Source: DATIYW01 sp035517415
Lineage (GTDB): Bacteria; Acidobacteriota; Thermoanaerobaculia; Thermoanaerobaculales; Thermoanaerobaculaceae
NCBI GenBank assembly: GCA_035517415.1
Contig: DATIYW010000119.1
Coordinates: 1-19,477 of the forward strand
DNA length: 19,477 nucleotides
Reading direction: 5' to 3'
Under the pieces are notes generated by a model. That model was not told the origin of the DNA and ran no database searches. It saw nothing but the letters and a program-made list of their open reading frames with translations. The translations under genes and the position numbers were made by a program. Positions 1 through 7,189 of the stretch are shown piece by piece. How positions within the stretch are numbered: the first letter of the stretch is position 1; every line of letters begins with the position of its first letter.

Positions 1-1137
1 GCTGCGATGCGCGCGCGGCTCGACGCGGCGCGCCGGATGGTCGCGCCGGCCGGCGCGCGCCCCGATCCGACGCTCGCCGTCGTCCTGCAGGATATGAGCT
101 TCCCAAAGTGGACCGTCGGCTCCGACCCGATGTCGATGATCGGGCCGGAGCTGCAGCAGGAGCTCCCCGGCCCCGGCAAGCTGGCGGCCAGGCGCGACGC
201 CGCGGGGGCCGAGGTCGAGGTGCGGGCGGCCGAGTTCCGACAGCTCCAGCGCGAGGTCGCGTCCGAGGTGCGCACGCTCTACGCCCGCATCTTCGCCGCC
301 GACCGCGAGCGGCAGTACCTCGGCGCCGCCCGCGAGATGCTCGACATGCTCGCCGCCACCGCCGCGAGCCGCTATTCGGTCGGCGCGGCCGACCAGGAGG
401 CCGTGCTCAAGGCGCAGCTCGAGGTCTCGCGGATCGGCGAGCGGCTCGACGACGTGGCCGCCGACCGTGCGGCGCTGGCCGCCGCCCTCGGCCGTCTCCT
501 CGACCAGCCCGACGCCGCTCCCCTCGCCGAGGTCCGCGCGCTCCCCCCGCCGGCGGCCGCCTCCGGACCATGGGAGGTGCTGGCGGTCGAAGGGTCGGCC
601 GCGGTGGCGGCGCGGCGGGCGGAGGTCGCGGCGGCCGAGAAGCGCGCGGCGGCGGCCCGCCTCGACCTCAGGCCGGACTTCACCACCGGCGCGGCGGTGG
701 GCCTGCGCGGCGGGTTCGATCCCGCCGTGACGCTTCGATTCGGCGTCACCTACCCGCTGTGGCGGAAAGAGAAACAGCGACCGCTGCTCGACGCGGCCGA
801 GGACGAGCTCGCGGCGGCGCGCGCCGAGGAGCGCGACGCCGAGGCTGCGGCCCGCGCCGCGGCAGCGACGCTGGCGGCGCAGTGGCGGCGCGCGAACGCC
901 CAGATCGAGCGCTACCGGCAGGCGATCGTGCCGCAGTCGAGCGCCGCGGTCGACGCGGCGCGCGCCGACTACCTGGTCGGGCGCGGCGACTTCCTCACCG
1001 TCGTCGACGATTTCACGCGCTGGCTTGACGCGCGCGTCGAGCTGGCGAGGCGCGAGGCCGACCGCTTCATCACCTGGGCCGAGCTCGAGGTCCTGCTCGC
1101 CGACCCGGTGGCGGGGCCGGACTCCAGGGAGAACTGA
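1..1137 (+). CDS. TolC/CusC-family outer-membrane efflux protein (5' end outside window)
   Basis: This is probably the outer-membrane channel of the tripartite metal exporter encoded here. The frame is open to the first base of the window, and the first in-frame ATG (base 7) lies inside the usual early TolC-family region (LPDPTL-like 'ARPDPTLAVVLQDM', then 'MIGPELQQELPGPGKL'). I therefore read it as an N-terminally truncated gene with its signal peptide missing; 378 codons are visible against about 420-460 residues for the family. The rest is Ala/Arg/Glu-rich long helix, with the family's two-fold internal repeat: 'SRYSVGAADQEAVLKAQLE' in the first half and 'ADYLVGRGDFLTVVDDF' in the second. 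The stop is one base before the ATG of the CusB-type adaptor, indicating one operon. Assignment to the metal-efflux subgroup (CusC/CzcC) rests mainly on the neighbours; the TolC fold itself is clear. Confidence 0.88.
   Translation, partial: AAMRARLDAARRMVAPAGARPDPTLAVVLQDMSFPKWTVGSDPMSMIGPELQQELPGPGKLAARRDAAGAEVEVRAAEFRQLQREVASEVRTLYARIFAADRERQYLGAAREMLDMLAATAASRYSVGAADQEAVLKAQLEVSRIGERLDDVAADRAALAAALGRLLDQPDAAPLAEVRALPPPAAASGPWEVLAVEGSAAVAARRAEVAAAEKRAAAARLDLRPDFTTGAAVGLRGGFDPAVTLRFGVTYPLWRKEKQRPLLDAAEDELAAARAEERDAEAAARAAAATLAAQWRRANAQIERYRQAIVPQSSAAVDAARADYLVGRGDFLTVVDDFTRWLDARVELARREADRFITWAELEVLLADPVAGPDSREN
1126..1131 (+). promoter_or_regulatory. Shine-Dalgarno for the CusB-type adaptor
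   Basis: AGGGAG lies 7 nt before ATG 1139, inside the last codons of the upstream gene. It fixes the adaptor start at 1139, although the same frame stays open further upstream from 1025. Confidence 0.7.
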
Positions 1138-1138
1138 C

Positions 1139-2845
1139 ATGGACCGATCGCGCATGACCCGATGGGGATGGGTGGCCTTCGCCGCCGCCGCGGTGGCGGT
1201 CGGGCTCGCCCTCGCGTGCGGCACCGCCCCGCAGTCCGGCGCCCGCTACCAGTGCCCGATGCACCCGACGATGCTGTTCGACAAGCCCGGCGACTGCCCG
1301 ATCTGCGGCATGCGGCTGGTCAAGGTCGAGCAGAGGACCGCGCCCACGACGGTGCCGCGCTTCGCTTGCCCGATGCATCCGGCCGAGACCTCGGACCAGC
1401 CCGGCCGCTGCCCCGAGTGCGGCATGCGCCTGGTGGCGGTCGGCTCGCGCGGCGACTTCCCGCGCGAGCATATGACCTACGCCTGCCCGGTGCACCCGGA
1501 GTTCGTCACCGACGACCCCGACGACCGCTGCCCGAAGTGCGGGCGCAAGGTGGTCGAGCGGGGCCTCAGCGCTCCGGCGCGCCCGAGCGCCGGCGCGGCG
1601 ACGAGCGTGGCGATCGGGGGCGGCCAGAGTCCGGGGCCGGCGGCGGCGGCCACGCCGCGGACAGTCCTCTTCTACCGCAACCCGATGGACCCCTCGGTCA
1701 CGTCGCCGGTGCCGACGAAGGACGCGATGGGGATGGACTACCTGCCGGTCTACGCCGGCGAGGCCGCGCCGCCCGCGAGCGCGGGAGTGCCGGGGCTGGC
1801 TCCGGTCCAGCTCACCGCGGAGGGCATCCGCCTCGCCGGCGTGCAGACGGCGGCGGCGGTCGAGGGGCGCCTGGCGCGGGCGATCCGCACCGTCGGCACC
1901 GTGACCGCGGACGAGACGCGCATCCAGCACTTCCACACCCGCGTCACCGGCTGGGCGGAGAAGCTCTACGTCAACTTCACCGGCCAGTTCGTCGAGCAGG
2001 GCCAGCCGGTGATCTCGATCTACTCGCCGGAGCTGGTCGCGAGCCAGGAGGAGTTCCTCCGCGCCCGCGACGCCGCGGCGCGCTTCGCCGCCTCCGACCT
2101 GCCCGAGGTGCGCAAGGGCGGCGAGGAGCTGCTCGCCGCCGCCCGCCGCCGGCTGCGCCTGTTCGACGTGCCGGAGGAGTTCATCGCCGAGCTGGAACGC
2201 AGCGGCACGCCGCAGCGCGAGGTGACCCTGGTGGCGCACTCCTCGGGCTACGTCACCTCGAAGGGGATCTTCCACGGCCAGCAGGTCGACCCGAGCATGA
2301 TGGACCTGTTCACCATCACCGACCTCTCCCACGTCTGGATCGACGCCGAGTTCTACGAGTACGAGGCGAGCATGCTCAAGCTCGGCCAGCAGGCAACGCT
2401 CAGTCTCGCCTACGACCCCGGCCTCCGCCTTACCGGCAGGATCGCCTACGTCTATCCGACGCTCGACCCGGCGACGCGCACGATCCGGGTGCGGTTCGAC
2501 TTCGCCAACCCGGAGATGAAGCTCAAGCCCGGGATGTTCGCCAACGTCGAGCTCGAGACCGAGGGGGCGCGCGGCGTGACCGTGCCGGAGAGCGCGGTGA
2601 TCGACACGGGCGAGCGGCAGGTCGTCTTCGTCAGCCTCGGCGGCGGCCGCTTCGAGCCGCGCGAGGTCGCGCTCGGGGTGCGCAGCGAGGGCCGTGCGCT
2701 GGTGCTCTCCGGGGTCGCCGCGGGCGAGCAGGTGGTTGTCAAGGCCAACTTCCTCCTCGACTCCGAGTCGCAGCTGCGGGCGTTGATCGCGGGCGCGTCC
2801 AAGCCCACCCCAATCGCCCCCCAGCCCGGCGGAGGCCGGCGATGA
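1139..2845 (+). CDS. cusB: CusB-type periplasmic adaptor with four N-terminal heavy-metal-binding modules
   Basis: Membrane-fusion subunit of a heavy-metal RND exporter, 568 residues; it links the CusA pump to the outer-membrane channel and can hand metal to the pump. A hydrophobic segment (residues 10-26) ends in 'GLALAC', an acceptable lipobox, so it may be a lipoprotein anchored at Cys27. Three Cys-type heavy-metal-binding modules follow (about 37-63, 75-101 and 114-140; CPMHP...CPxCGM pattern in the first two). A fourth, methionine-type module (178-206) has Met183, Met197 and Met199, spaced like the M21/M36/M38 site described for E. coli CusB. The barrel-sandwich, helical hairpin and beta-barrel domains occupy about 245-545 ('TVTADETRIQHFHTRVTG', 'MFTITDLSHVWI'-type motifs). 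The length exceeds E. coli CusB (about 407) because of the metal-binding array. Its TGA overlaps the cusA ATG. Confidence 0.95.
   Translation: MDRSRMTRWGWVAFAAAAVAVGLALACGTAPQSGARYQCPMHPTMLFDKPGDCPICGMRLVKVEQRTAPTTVPRFACPMHPAETSDQPGRCPECGMRLVAVGSRGDFPREHMTYACPVHPEFVTDDPDDRCPKCGRKVVERGLSAPARPSAGAATSVAIGGGQSPGPAAAATPRTVLFYRNPMDPSVTSPVPTKDAMGMDYLPVYAGEAAPPASAGVPGLAPVQLTAEGIRLAGVQTAAAVEGRLARAIRTVGTVTADETRIQHFHTRVTGWAEKLYVNFTGQFVEQGQPVISIYSPELVASQEEFLRARDAAARFAASDLPEVRKGGEELLAAARRRLRLFDVPEEFIAELERSGTPQREVTLVAHSSGYVTSKGIFHGQQVDPSMMDLFTITDLSHVWIDAEFYEYEASMLKLGQQATLSLAYDPGLRLTGRIAYVYPTLDPATRTIRVRFDFANPEMKLKPGMFANVELETEGARGVTVPESAVIDTGERQVVFVSLGGGRFEPREVALGVRSEGRALVLSGVAAGEQVVVKANFLLDSESQLRALIAGASKPTPIAPQPGGGRR
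2831..2835 (+). promoter_or_regulatory. Shine-Dalgarno for cusA
   Basis: GGAGG with 6 nt spacing to ATG 2842, located in the last codons of the adaptor gene. With the ATGA start/stop overlap it supports translational coupling and decides this start. Confidence 0.75.
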
Positions 2846-5800
2846 TCAGGAGGGTCATCGAGTTCTCGGCCCGCAACCGCGCCCTCGTCCTGCTCGGCGT
2901 GGCGGCTCTCGGGGTGCTCGCGTGGCACCTGCTCAAGCGGATCCCCCTCGACGCGCTGCCCGACCTCTCCGACACCCAGGTGATCATCTACTCGCGCTGG
3001 GACCGCTCGCCCGACATCATCGAGGACCAGGTCACCTACCCGATCGTCTCGGCGCTGCTCGGCGCGCCGCGCATCAAGGCGATCCGCGGCCTCTCGGACT
3101 TCGGTTTTTCGTACGTCTACGTGATCTTCCAGGACGGCACCGACGTCTACTGGGCGCGCTCGCGGGTGCTCGAGTACCTCTCCAAGATCCAGCAGCGCCT
3201 CCCCGCCGGCGTGCGCACCGAGCTGGGTCCGGACGCGACCGGCGTCGGCTGGGTGTTCCAGTACGCGCTCGTCGACCGCTCCGGGCGGCACTCGCTGGAC
3301 GAGCTCCGCACTTACCAGGACTGGACCCTGCGCTACGCCATCCAGGCGGTGCCCGGCGTCGCCGAGGTGGCGTCGATCGGCGGCTTCGTCAAGCAGTACC
3401 AGATCACCGTCGACCCCAATCGCCTCGCCGCCTACCGGCTCCCGCTCTCCCAGGTGATCGACGCGGTGCGCGGGTCGAACAACGAGGTGGGCGGCCGCCT
3501 GCTCGAGTTCTCCGGCACCGAGTACATGGTGCGCGGGCGCGGCTACGCGCACTCGCTCGCCGACTTCGAGCAGGTCGTGGTGAAGGTCGGCGACGGTGGC
3601 GTGCCGGTTCTGCTCCGCGACGTGGCGCGCGTCGAGCTCGGCCCGGAGATCCGGCGCGGCATCGCCGACCTCGACGGCCTCGGCGACCACGTCGGCGGCA
3701 TCGTCGTCATGCGCCAGGGCGAGAACGCGCTCAACGTGATCAATCTGGTCAAGGACAAGCTCGACGAGATCAAACCCTCGCTCCCCGACGGCGTCGAGGT
3801 CGTGACGACCTACGACCGCGCCGACCTGATCCAGCGCGCGATCCACACGCTCAAGCACGAGCTGACGATCGAGATGATCCTCGTCGCGATCGTCATCCTG
3901 GTGTTCCTCTGGCACATCCCATCGAGCCTGGTGCCGATCTTCACCATCCCGGTCTCCGTCCTGCTCGCGTTCATCCCGCTCTACCTGCTCGGCGTGAGCG
4001 TCAACATCATGTCGCTCGCCGGGATCGCGATCTCGATCGGCGTGCTCGTCGACGGTGCGATCGTCGAGGTCGAGAACGCCTACAACAAGCTCCACCTCTG
4101 GCAGGCGGGCGGGCGCAAGGGCGACTTCCACGCGGTCCGTCTCGAGGCGCTCAAGGAGGTCGGCCCGTCGGTGTTCTTCTCGCTGCTGGTGATCGCGGTT
4201 GCGTTCATCCCGGTGTTCGCGCTGGTCGACCAGGAAGGCCGCCTGTTCAAGCCGCTCGCCTACTCCAAGAACCTCGCCATGCTGCTCGCCGCGCTGCTCG
4301 CGATCACGCTCGACCCGGCGATGCGGATGCTGTTCACCCGCATGGACCCGTTCACCTTCCGGCCGCGCTGGCTGGCGTGGCTCGCGACCAAGGCGCTGGT
4401 CGGGACCTACCACGCGGAGGAGCGCCATCCGATCAGCCGGGCGCTGTTCGCGCTCTACGAGCCGGCGTGTCGGGCGGTGCTGCGCCATCCCAAGGCGGTG
4501 GTCGCCGGTGCCGTGGGGCTGGTGGCGGTCAGCCTGCCGTTCTACTTTCGGCTCGGCTCGGAGTTCATGCCGCCGCTCAACGAGGGCACGATCCTCTACA
4601 TGCCGAGCACCATCCAGCCCGGCATCTCGGTGCAGCAGGCGAAGGACCTGCTCGAGGCGCAGGATCGCGTGCTCAAGTCGTTCCCGGAGGTGGTGCGGGT
4701 GTTTGGCAAGGCGGGGCGGGCGGAGACCTCGACCGACCCGGCGCCGTTCTCGATGATGGAGACGACCGTGATCCTCCGGCCCGAGAGCGAGTGGGAGGCC
4801 AAGCCGCGCTGGTACTCGCGGGTCGCGCCGGATTGGCTCAAGCCCGCGCTCCGCCCCCTCTGGCCCGACCACGTCTCGTGGGACGAGCTGGTGGAGAAGA
4901 TGCACGCCGCGCTGCAGATCCCCGGCGTCTCCAACGCCTGGACGATGCCGATCAAGGCGCGCATCGACATGCTCACCACCGGCGTCCGCACCCCCGTCGG
5001 CATCAAGGTGTTCGGTTCCAACCTGGCGGAGATCCAGCGCATCGGCGAGCAGCTCGAGGCGCTCGTGCGCACCATCCCCGGCACCCGCAGCGCCTACGCC
5101 GAGCGCGTCACCGGCGGCTGGTTCGTCGACTTCGACCCACGCCGCGAGCAGCTCGCCCGCTACGGCCTGACCATCGAGCAGCTCCAGGACGTGGTGATGT
5201 CGGCGATCGGCGGCGAGAACGTCACCACCACGATCGAGGGCCGCGAGCGCTTCCCCGTCAACGTGCGCTACCCCCGCGAGCTGCGCGACAACCTCGACCG
5301 CCTGCGGCGGGTGCTGGTCGCGACGCCGGGCGGCGCCCAGGTGCCGATCGAGCAGCTCGCCCGCATCGAGCTGGTCCAGGGCCCGGCGATGCTCCGCGAC
5401 GAGAACGGCTTCCTCGCCGCCTACGTCTACGTCGACATCGCCGGACGCGACGTCGGCGGCTACGTCGAGGAGGCGAAGAAGCTGGTCCGCGACCGCATCG
5501 CGCTCCAGCCCGGCTACGTCCTGCAGTGGTCGGGCCAGTACGAGAACATGATCCGGGTGCGCGAGCGGCTCAAGGTCGTCGTGCCGATCACGCTCGGCCT
5601 GATCTTCGTGCTCCTGTTCGCGAACACCAAGTCGGCGTTCAAGGCCGCCGTCGTGATGCTGGCGGTGCCGTTCTCGGCGGTCGGCGCGATCTGGCTCTTC
5701 CACTTCCTCCACTACAACGTCTCGATCGCGGCCTGGGTGGGCATGATCGCGCTGCTCGGCCTCGACGCCGAGACCGGCGTGTTCATGCTCCTCTTCCTCG

Positions 5801-6099
5801 ACCTCTCGCACGACGACTTCGCGCGCCGCGGCCTGCTCGGCAGCGAGGCGGGGCTCGACGAGGCGATCGTCCACGGCGCCGTGAAGCGCGTGCGGCCGAA
5901 GATGATGACGGTCACCGCGGCGTTTGCGGGCCTGCTGCCGATCATGTGGTCGACCTCGGCCGGAGCGGACGTGATGAAGCGGATCGCCGCGCCGATGATC
6001 GGCGGCCTCGTCACCTCGTTCCTGCTCGAGCTGCTCGTCTACCCCGCGATCTACAAGCTGTGGAAGGGCGCTGCGATGCGGAAGGCGCAGGCGGGCTGA
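2842..6099 (+). CDS. cusA: CusA-type heavy-metal (Cu+/Ag+) RND efflux pump
   Basis: Proton-driven inner-membrane pump of the HME-RND family, 1085 residues, expected 12 membrane helices and two large periplasmic loops. The start 'MIRRVIEFSARNRALVLLG' and 'RIPLDALPDLSDTQVII' are family hallmarks. Monovalent-metal specificity is supported by three methionines in the same local contexts as M573/M623/M672 of E. coli CusA: Met587 (LYMPST), Met638 (FSMMET) and Met710 (RIDMLTTG). Proton-relay positions are also retained: Asp404 (LVDGAIVEVEN), Glu977 (LDAETGVFML) and Lys1020 (RVRPKMMTV) correspond to D405/E939/K984 there. Relative to E. coli the loop between Met638 and Met710 is 23 residues longer. 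The ATG overlaps the adaptor stop (ATGA). No gene follows on this strand; the next gene converges 45 bp away. A related divalent pump (CzcA) is less likely because of the methionine triad. Confidence 0.96.
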   Translation: MIRRVIEFSARNRALVLLGVAALGVLAWHLLKRIPLDALPDLSDTQVIIYSRWDRSPDIIEDQVTYPIVSALLGAPRIKAIRGLSDFGFSYVYVIFQDGTDVYWARSRVLEYLSKIQQRLPAGVRTELGPDATGVGWVFQYALVDRSGRHSLDELRTYQDWTLRYAIQAVPGVAEVASIGGFVKQYQITVDPNRLAAYRLPLSQVIDAVRGSNNEVGGRLLEFSGTEYMVRGRGYAHSLADFEQVVVKVGDGGVPVLLRDVARVELGPEIRRGIADLDGLGDHVGGIVVMRQGENALNVINLVKDKLDEIKPSLPDGVEVVTTYDRADLIQRAIHTLKHELTIEMILVAIVILVFLWHIPSSLVPIFTIPVSVLLAFIPLYLLGVSVNIMSLAGIAISIGVLVDGAIVEVENAYNKLHLWQAGGRKGDFHAVRLEALKEVGPSVFFSLLVIAVAFIPVFALVDQEGRLFKPLAYSKNLAMLLAALLAITLDPAMRMLFTRMDPFTFRPRWLAWLATKALVGTYHAEERHPISRALFALYEPACRAVLRHPKAVVAGAVGLVAVSLPFYFRLGSEFMPPLNEGTILYMPSTIQPGISVQQAKDLLEAQDRVLKSFPEVVRVFGKAGRAETSTDPAPFSMMETTVILRPESEWEAKPRWYSRVAPDWLKPALRPLWPDHVSWDELVEKMHAALQIPGVSNAWTMPIKARIDMLTTGVRTPVGIKVFGSNLAEIQRIGEQLEALVRTIPGTRSAYAERVTGGWFVDFDPRREQLARYGLTIEQLQDVVMSAIGGENVTTTIEGRERFPVNVRYPRELRDNLDRLRRVLVATPGGAQVPIEQLARIELVQGPAMLRDENGFLAAYVYVDIAGRDVGGYVEEAKKLVRDRIALQPGYVLQWSGQYENMIRVRERLKVVVPITLGLIFVLLFANTKSAFKAAVVMLAVPFSAVGAIWLFHFLHYNVSIAAWVGMIALLGLDAETGVFMLLFLDLSHDDFARRGLLGSEAGLDEAIVHGAVKRVRPKMMTVTAAFAGLLPIMWSTSAGADVMKRIAAPMIGGLVTSFLLELLVYPAIYKLWKGAAMRKAQAG

Positions 6100-6144
6100 C
6101 GCCCCGGTCGCCGCGCCGCGCGGGGTCGGCAGCGGAGCGCCGGC
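6100..6144. other. Convergent intergenic gap between cusA and CDF gene
   Basis: 45 bp between two stop codons. It contains a small perfect hairpin, CCGCG-CCG-CGCGG (6111-6123), but no T-run on either strand. It may contribute to bidirectional termination; an intrinsic terminator is not demonstrable. Confidence 0.3.
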
Positions 6145-7062
6145 TCACTCGGCCCCCGGCCGGCCGCGGATCGACTGGGGCGGCGACTGGCGCTCGACCT
6201 GGATCGTCGAGTGGTCGATGCCGAAGCGGCCGTGGAGCTGGTCGCGGATCCGCCAGAGGACGTCGTCGGCCGTGTCGCTGCGCACCAGCGCGTGGGCGGA
6301 GAGAGCGACGAAACCGCTGGTGATCGTCCACACGTGCAGGTCGTGGACGGCGATGACTCCCGGAACACCGGAGATCGCGTGCTGCACCTCGTCGAGGTCG
6401 AGGTCCGCCGGCACGCCCTCCATCAGCACCGCCACGGCGTCGCGCAGCAGCCGCCACGACGAGAACATGACGAGCAGCCCGATCAGCACGGAGGCGAGCG
6501 GGTCGGCCCAGTGCCAGCCGAACGCGGCGATCAGTGCGCCGGCGGCGATCGCCTGGGTCGAGCCGAGCGCGTCGGCGAGCACGTGCAGCCAGGCCCCGCG
6601 CTCGTTGAGCCCATGCGACCTCGCGCCGCGCAGGATCCACATCGCCAGCAGGTTCATCGCCAGCCCGCCGGCGGCCACCGCGAGCATCAGGCCACCGCGC
6701 ACCTCCGGCGGCCGGGCCCAGCGGCGGACCGCCTCGATGAAGATCCACAGCGAGATCGCGATCAGCGTCGCGGCGTTGAACAGCGCTGCGAGGATCTCGA
6801 CGCGGTGGGACCCGTAGGTCCGCCGCGCGGTCGCGGGGCGACGCGCCGCCCAGATCGCGAACACCGACAATCCGAGCGCGAACACGTCGGTGAGCATGTG
6901 CCCGGCGTCGGCGAGCAGCGCCAGCGAGTTCGCGACGATCCCGCCGACGACCTCGGCGAGCAGCGTCACGGCGGAGAGCGCGAGTGTGAAGGCCAGCGGC
7001 TGGAGCCGGTGCGGCTCCTGCACGTGCGGCTGCGGGTGTGCGTGATCGTGGTCGTGCGCCAT
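6145..7062 (-). CDS. CDF (CzcD/ZnT-like) divalent cation exporter
   Basis: Cation diffusion facilitator, 305 residues, exporting Zn2+ and probably Cd2+ or Co2+ from the cytoplasm by proton exchange. The N-terminus is His-rich (MAHDHDHAHPQPH), a typical cytosolic metal-binding tail. About six membrane helices lie between residues 22 and 205. The transport-site HxxxD motifs are intact: His55/Asp59 (ADAGHMLTD) in helix 2 and His160/Asp164 (LHVLADALGS) in helix 5; the HD-HD set is characteristic of zinc-type CDFs. The cytoplasmic C-terminal domain (about 215-292) contains 'VHDLHVWTITSG' and 'IDHSTIQVE', standard for the CzcD subfamily. It converges on the copper exporter operon and diverges from the aspartase fusion. 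Its start abuts a 7-bp hairpin and has no strong Shine-Dalgarno. Exact metal choice cannot be settled from sequence. Confidence 0.95.
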   Translation of the reverse strand: MAHDHDHAHPQPHVQEPHRLQPLAFTLALSAVTLLAEVVGGIVANSLALLADAGHMLTDVFALGLSVFAIWAARRPATARRTYGSHRVEILAALFNAATLIAISLWIFIEAVRRWARPPEVRGGLMLAVAAGGLAMNLLAMWILRGARSHGLNERGAWLHVLADALGSTQAIAAGALIAAFGWHWADPLASVLIGLLVMFSSWRLLRDAVAVLMEGVPADLDLDEVQHAISGVPGVIAVHDLHVWTITSGFVALSAHALVRSDTADDVLWRIRDQLHGRFGIDHSTIQVERQSPPQSIRGRPGAE

Positions 7063-7064
7063 GC

Positions 7065-7086
7065 CGTCGCCCGTCGAGCGGCGACG
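7065..7086 (-). repeat. Perfect 7-bp inverted repeat abutting the CDF start
   Basis: CGTCGCC (7065-7071) and GGCGACG (7080-7086) are perfect inverted complements with an 8-nt loop. Read on the minus strand, the 3' arm ends 2 nt before the CDF ATG, so the hairpin would cover the ribosome-binding region. It could be a regulator site, a translational control hairpin, or chance in GC-rich DNA. Confidence 0.4.
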
Positions 7087-7096
7087 AGCTTAGCTC
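7086..7096. promoter_or_regulatory. Short palindrome in divergent intergenic region
   Basis: GAGCT-T-AGCTC is an 11-nt odd palindrome between the CDF gene and the aspartase fusion. It is a possible half-size operator or part of a promoter; no known regulator consensus is matched. Confidence 0.25.
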
Positions 7097-7116
7097 AACC
7101 CTCCGCGCCGCGCCGC

Positions 7117-7122
7117 TACAAT
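7117..7122 (+). promoter_or_regulatory. Candidate -10 box upstream of the aspartase fusion
   Basis: TACAAT matches TATAAT at five of six positions and is conspicuous in this GC-rich sequence. No good -35 hexamer is visible 16-18 bp upstream. It would give transcription from about 7129 and a leader of about 60 nt. It overlaps the ATG at 7121, which argues that translation begins downstream at 7190. Confidence 0.4.
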
Positions 7123-7179
7123 GAGCGCTTCAGAAACGCCTCGACAAGGCGGCCGCGCGAGTGGTTCGGCGCGAGACTC

Positions 7180-7184
7180 GGAGG
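7180..7184 (+). promoter_or_regulatory. Shine-Dalgarno for the aspartase fusion
   Basis: GGAGG with 5 nt spacing to ATG 7190. It selects 7190 over the in-frame ATG at 7121, which has no ribosome-binding site. Confidence 0.75.
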
Positions 7185-7189
7185 TCGTG

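Noticed and set aside
2452..5874. 1140-codon open frame on the minus strand, opposite the CusB/CusA genes
   Set aside because: It is antisense to cusA, whose protein is strongly conserved. Its His/Asp/Glu/Val-rich composition is what the complement of GC-rich third codon positions produces, and no domain is recognisable.
6111..6123. Hairpin between cusA and the CDF gene as an intrinsic terminator
   Set aside because: Only 5 bp of stem and no T-run on either strand; short GC hairpins are expected by chance here.
2922..6323. Very long + strand frame overlapping cusA in another frame
   Set aside because: Arg/Pro/Ala-rich low-complexity translation with no motif; a GC-driven shadow of cusA.
7121..7189. 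Start of the aspartase fusion at ATG 7121
   Set aside because: That ATG overlaps the candidate -10 box and has no Shine-Dalgarno; ATG 7190 has GGAGG 5 nt upstream and the domain begins just after it.
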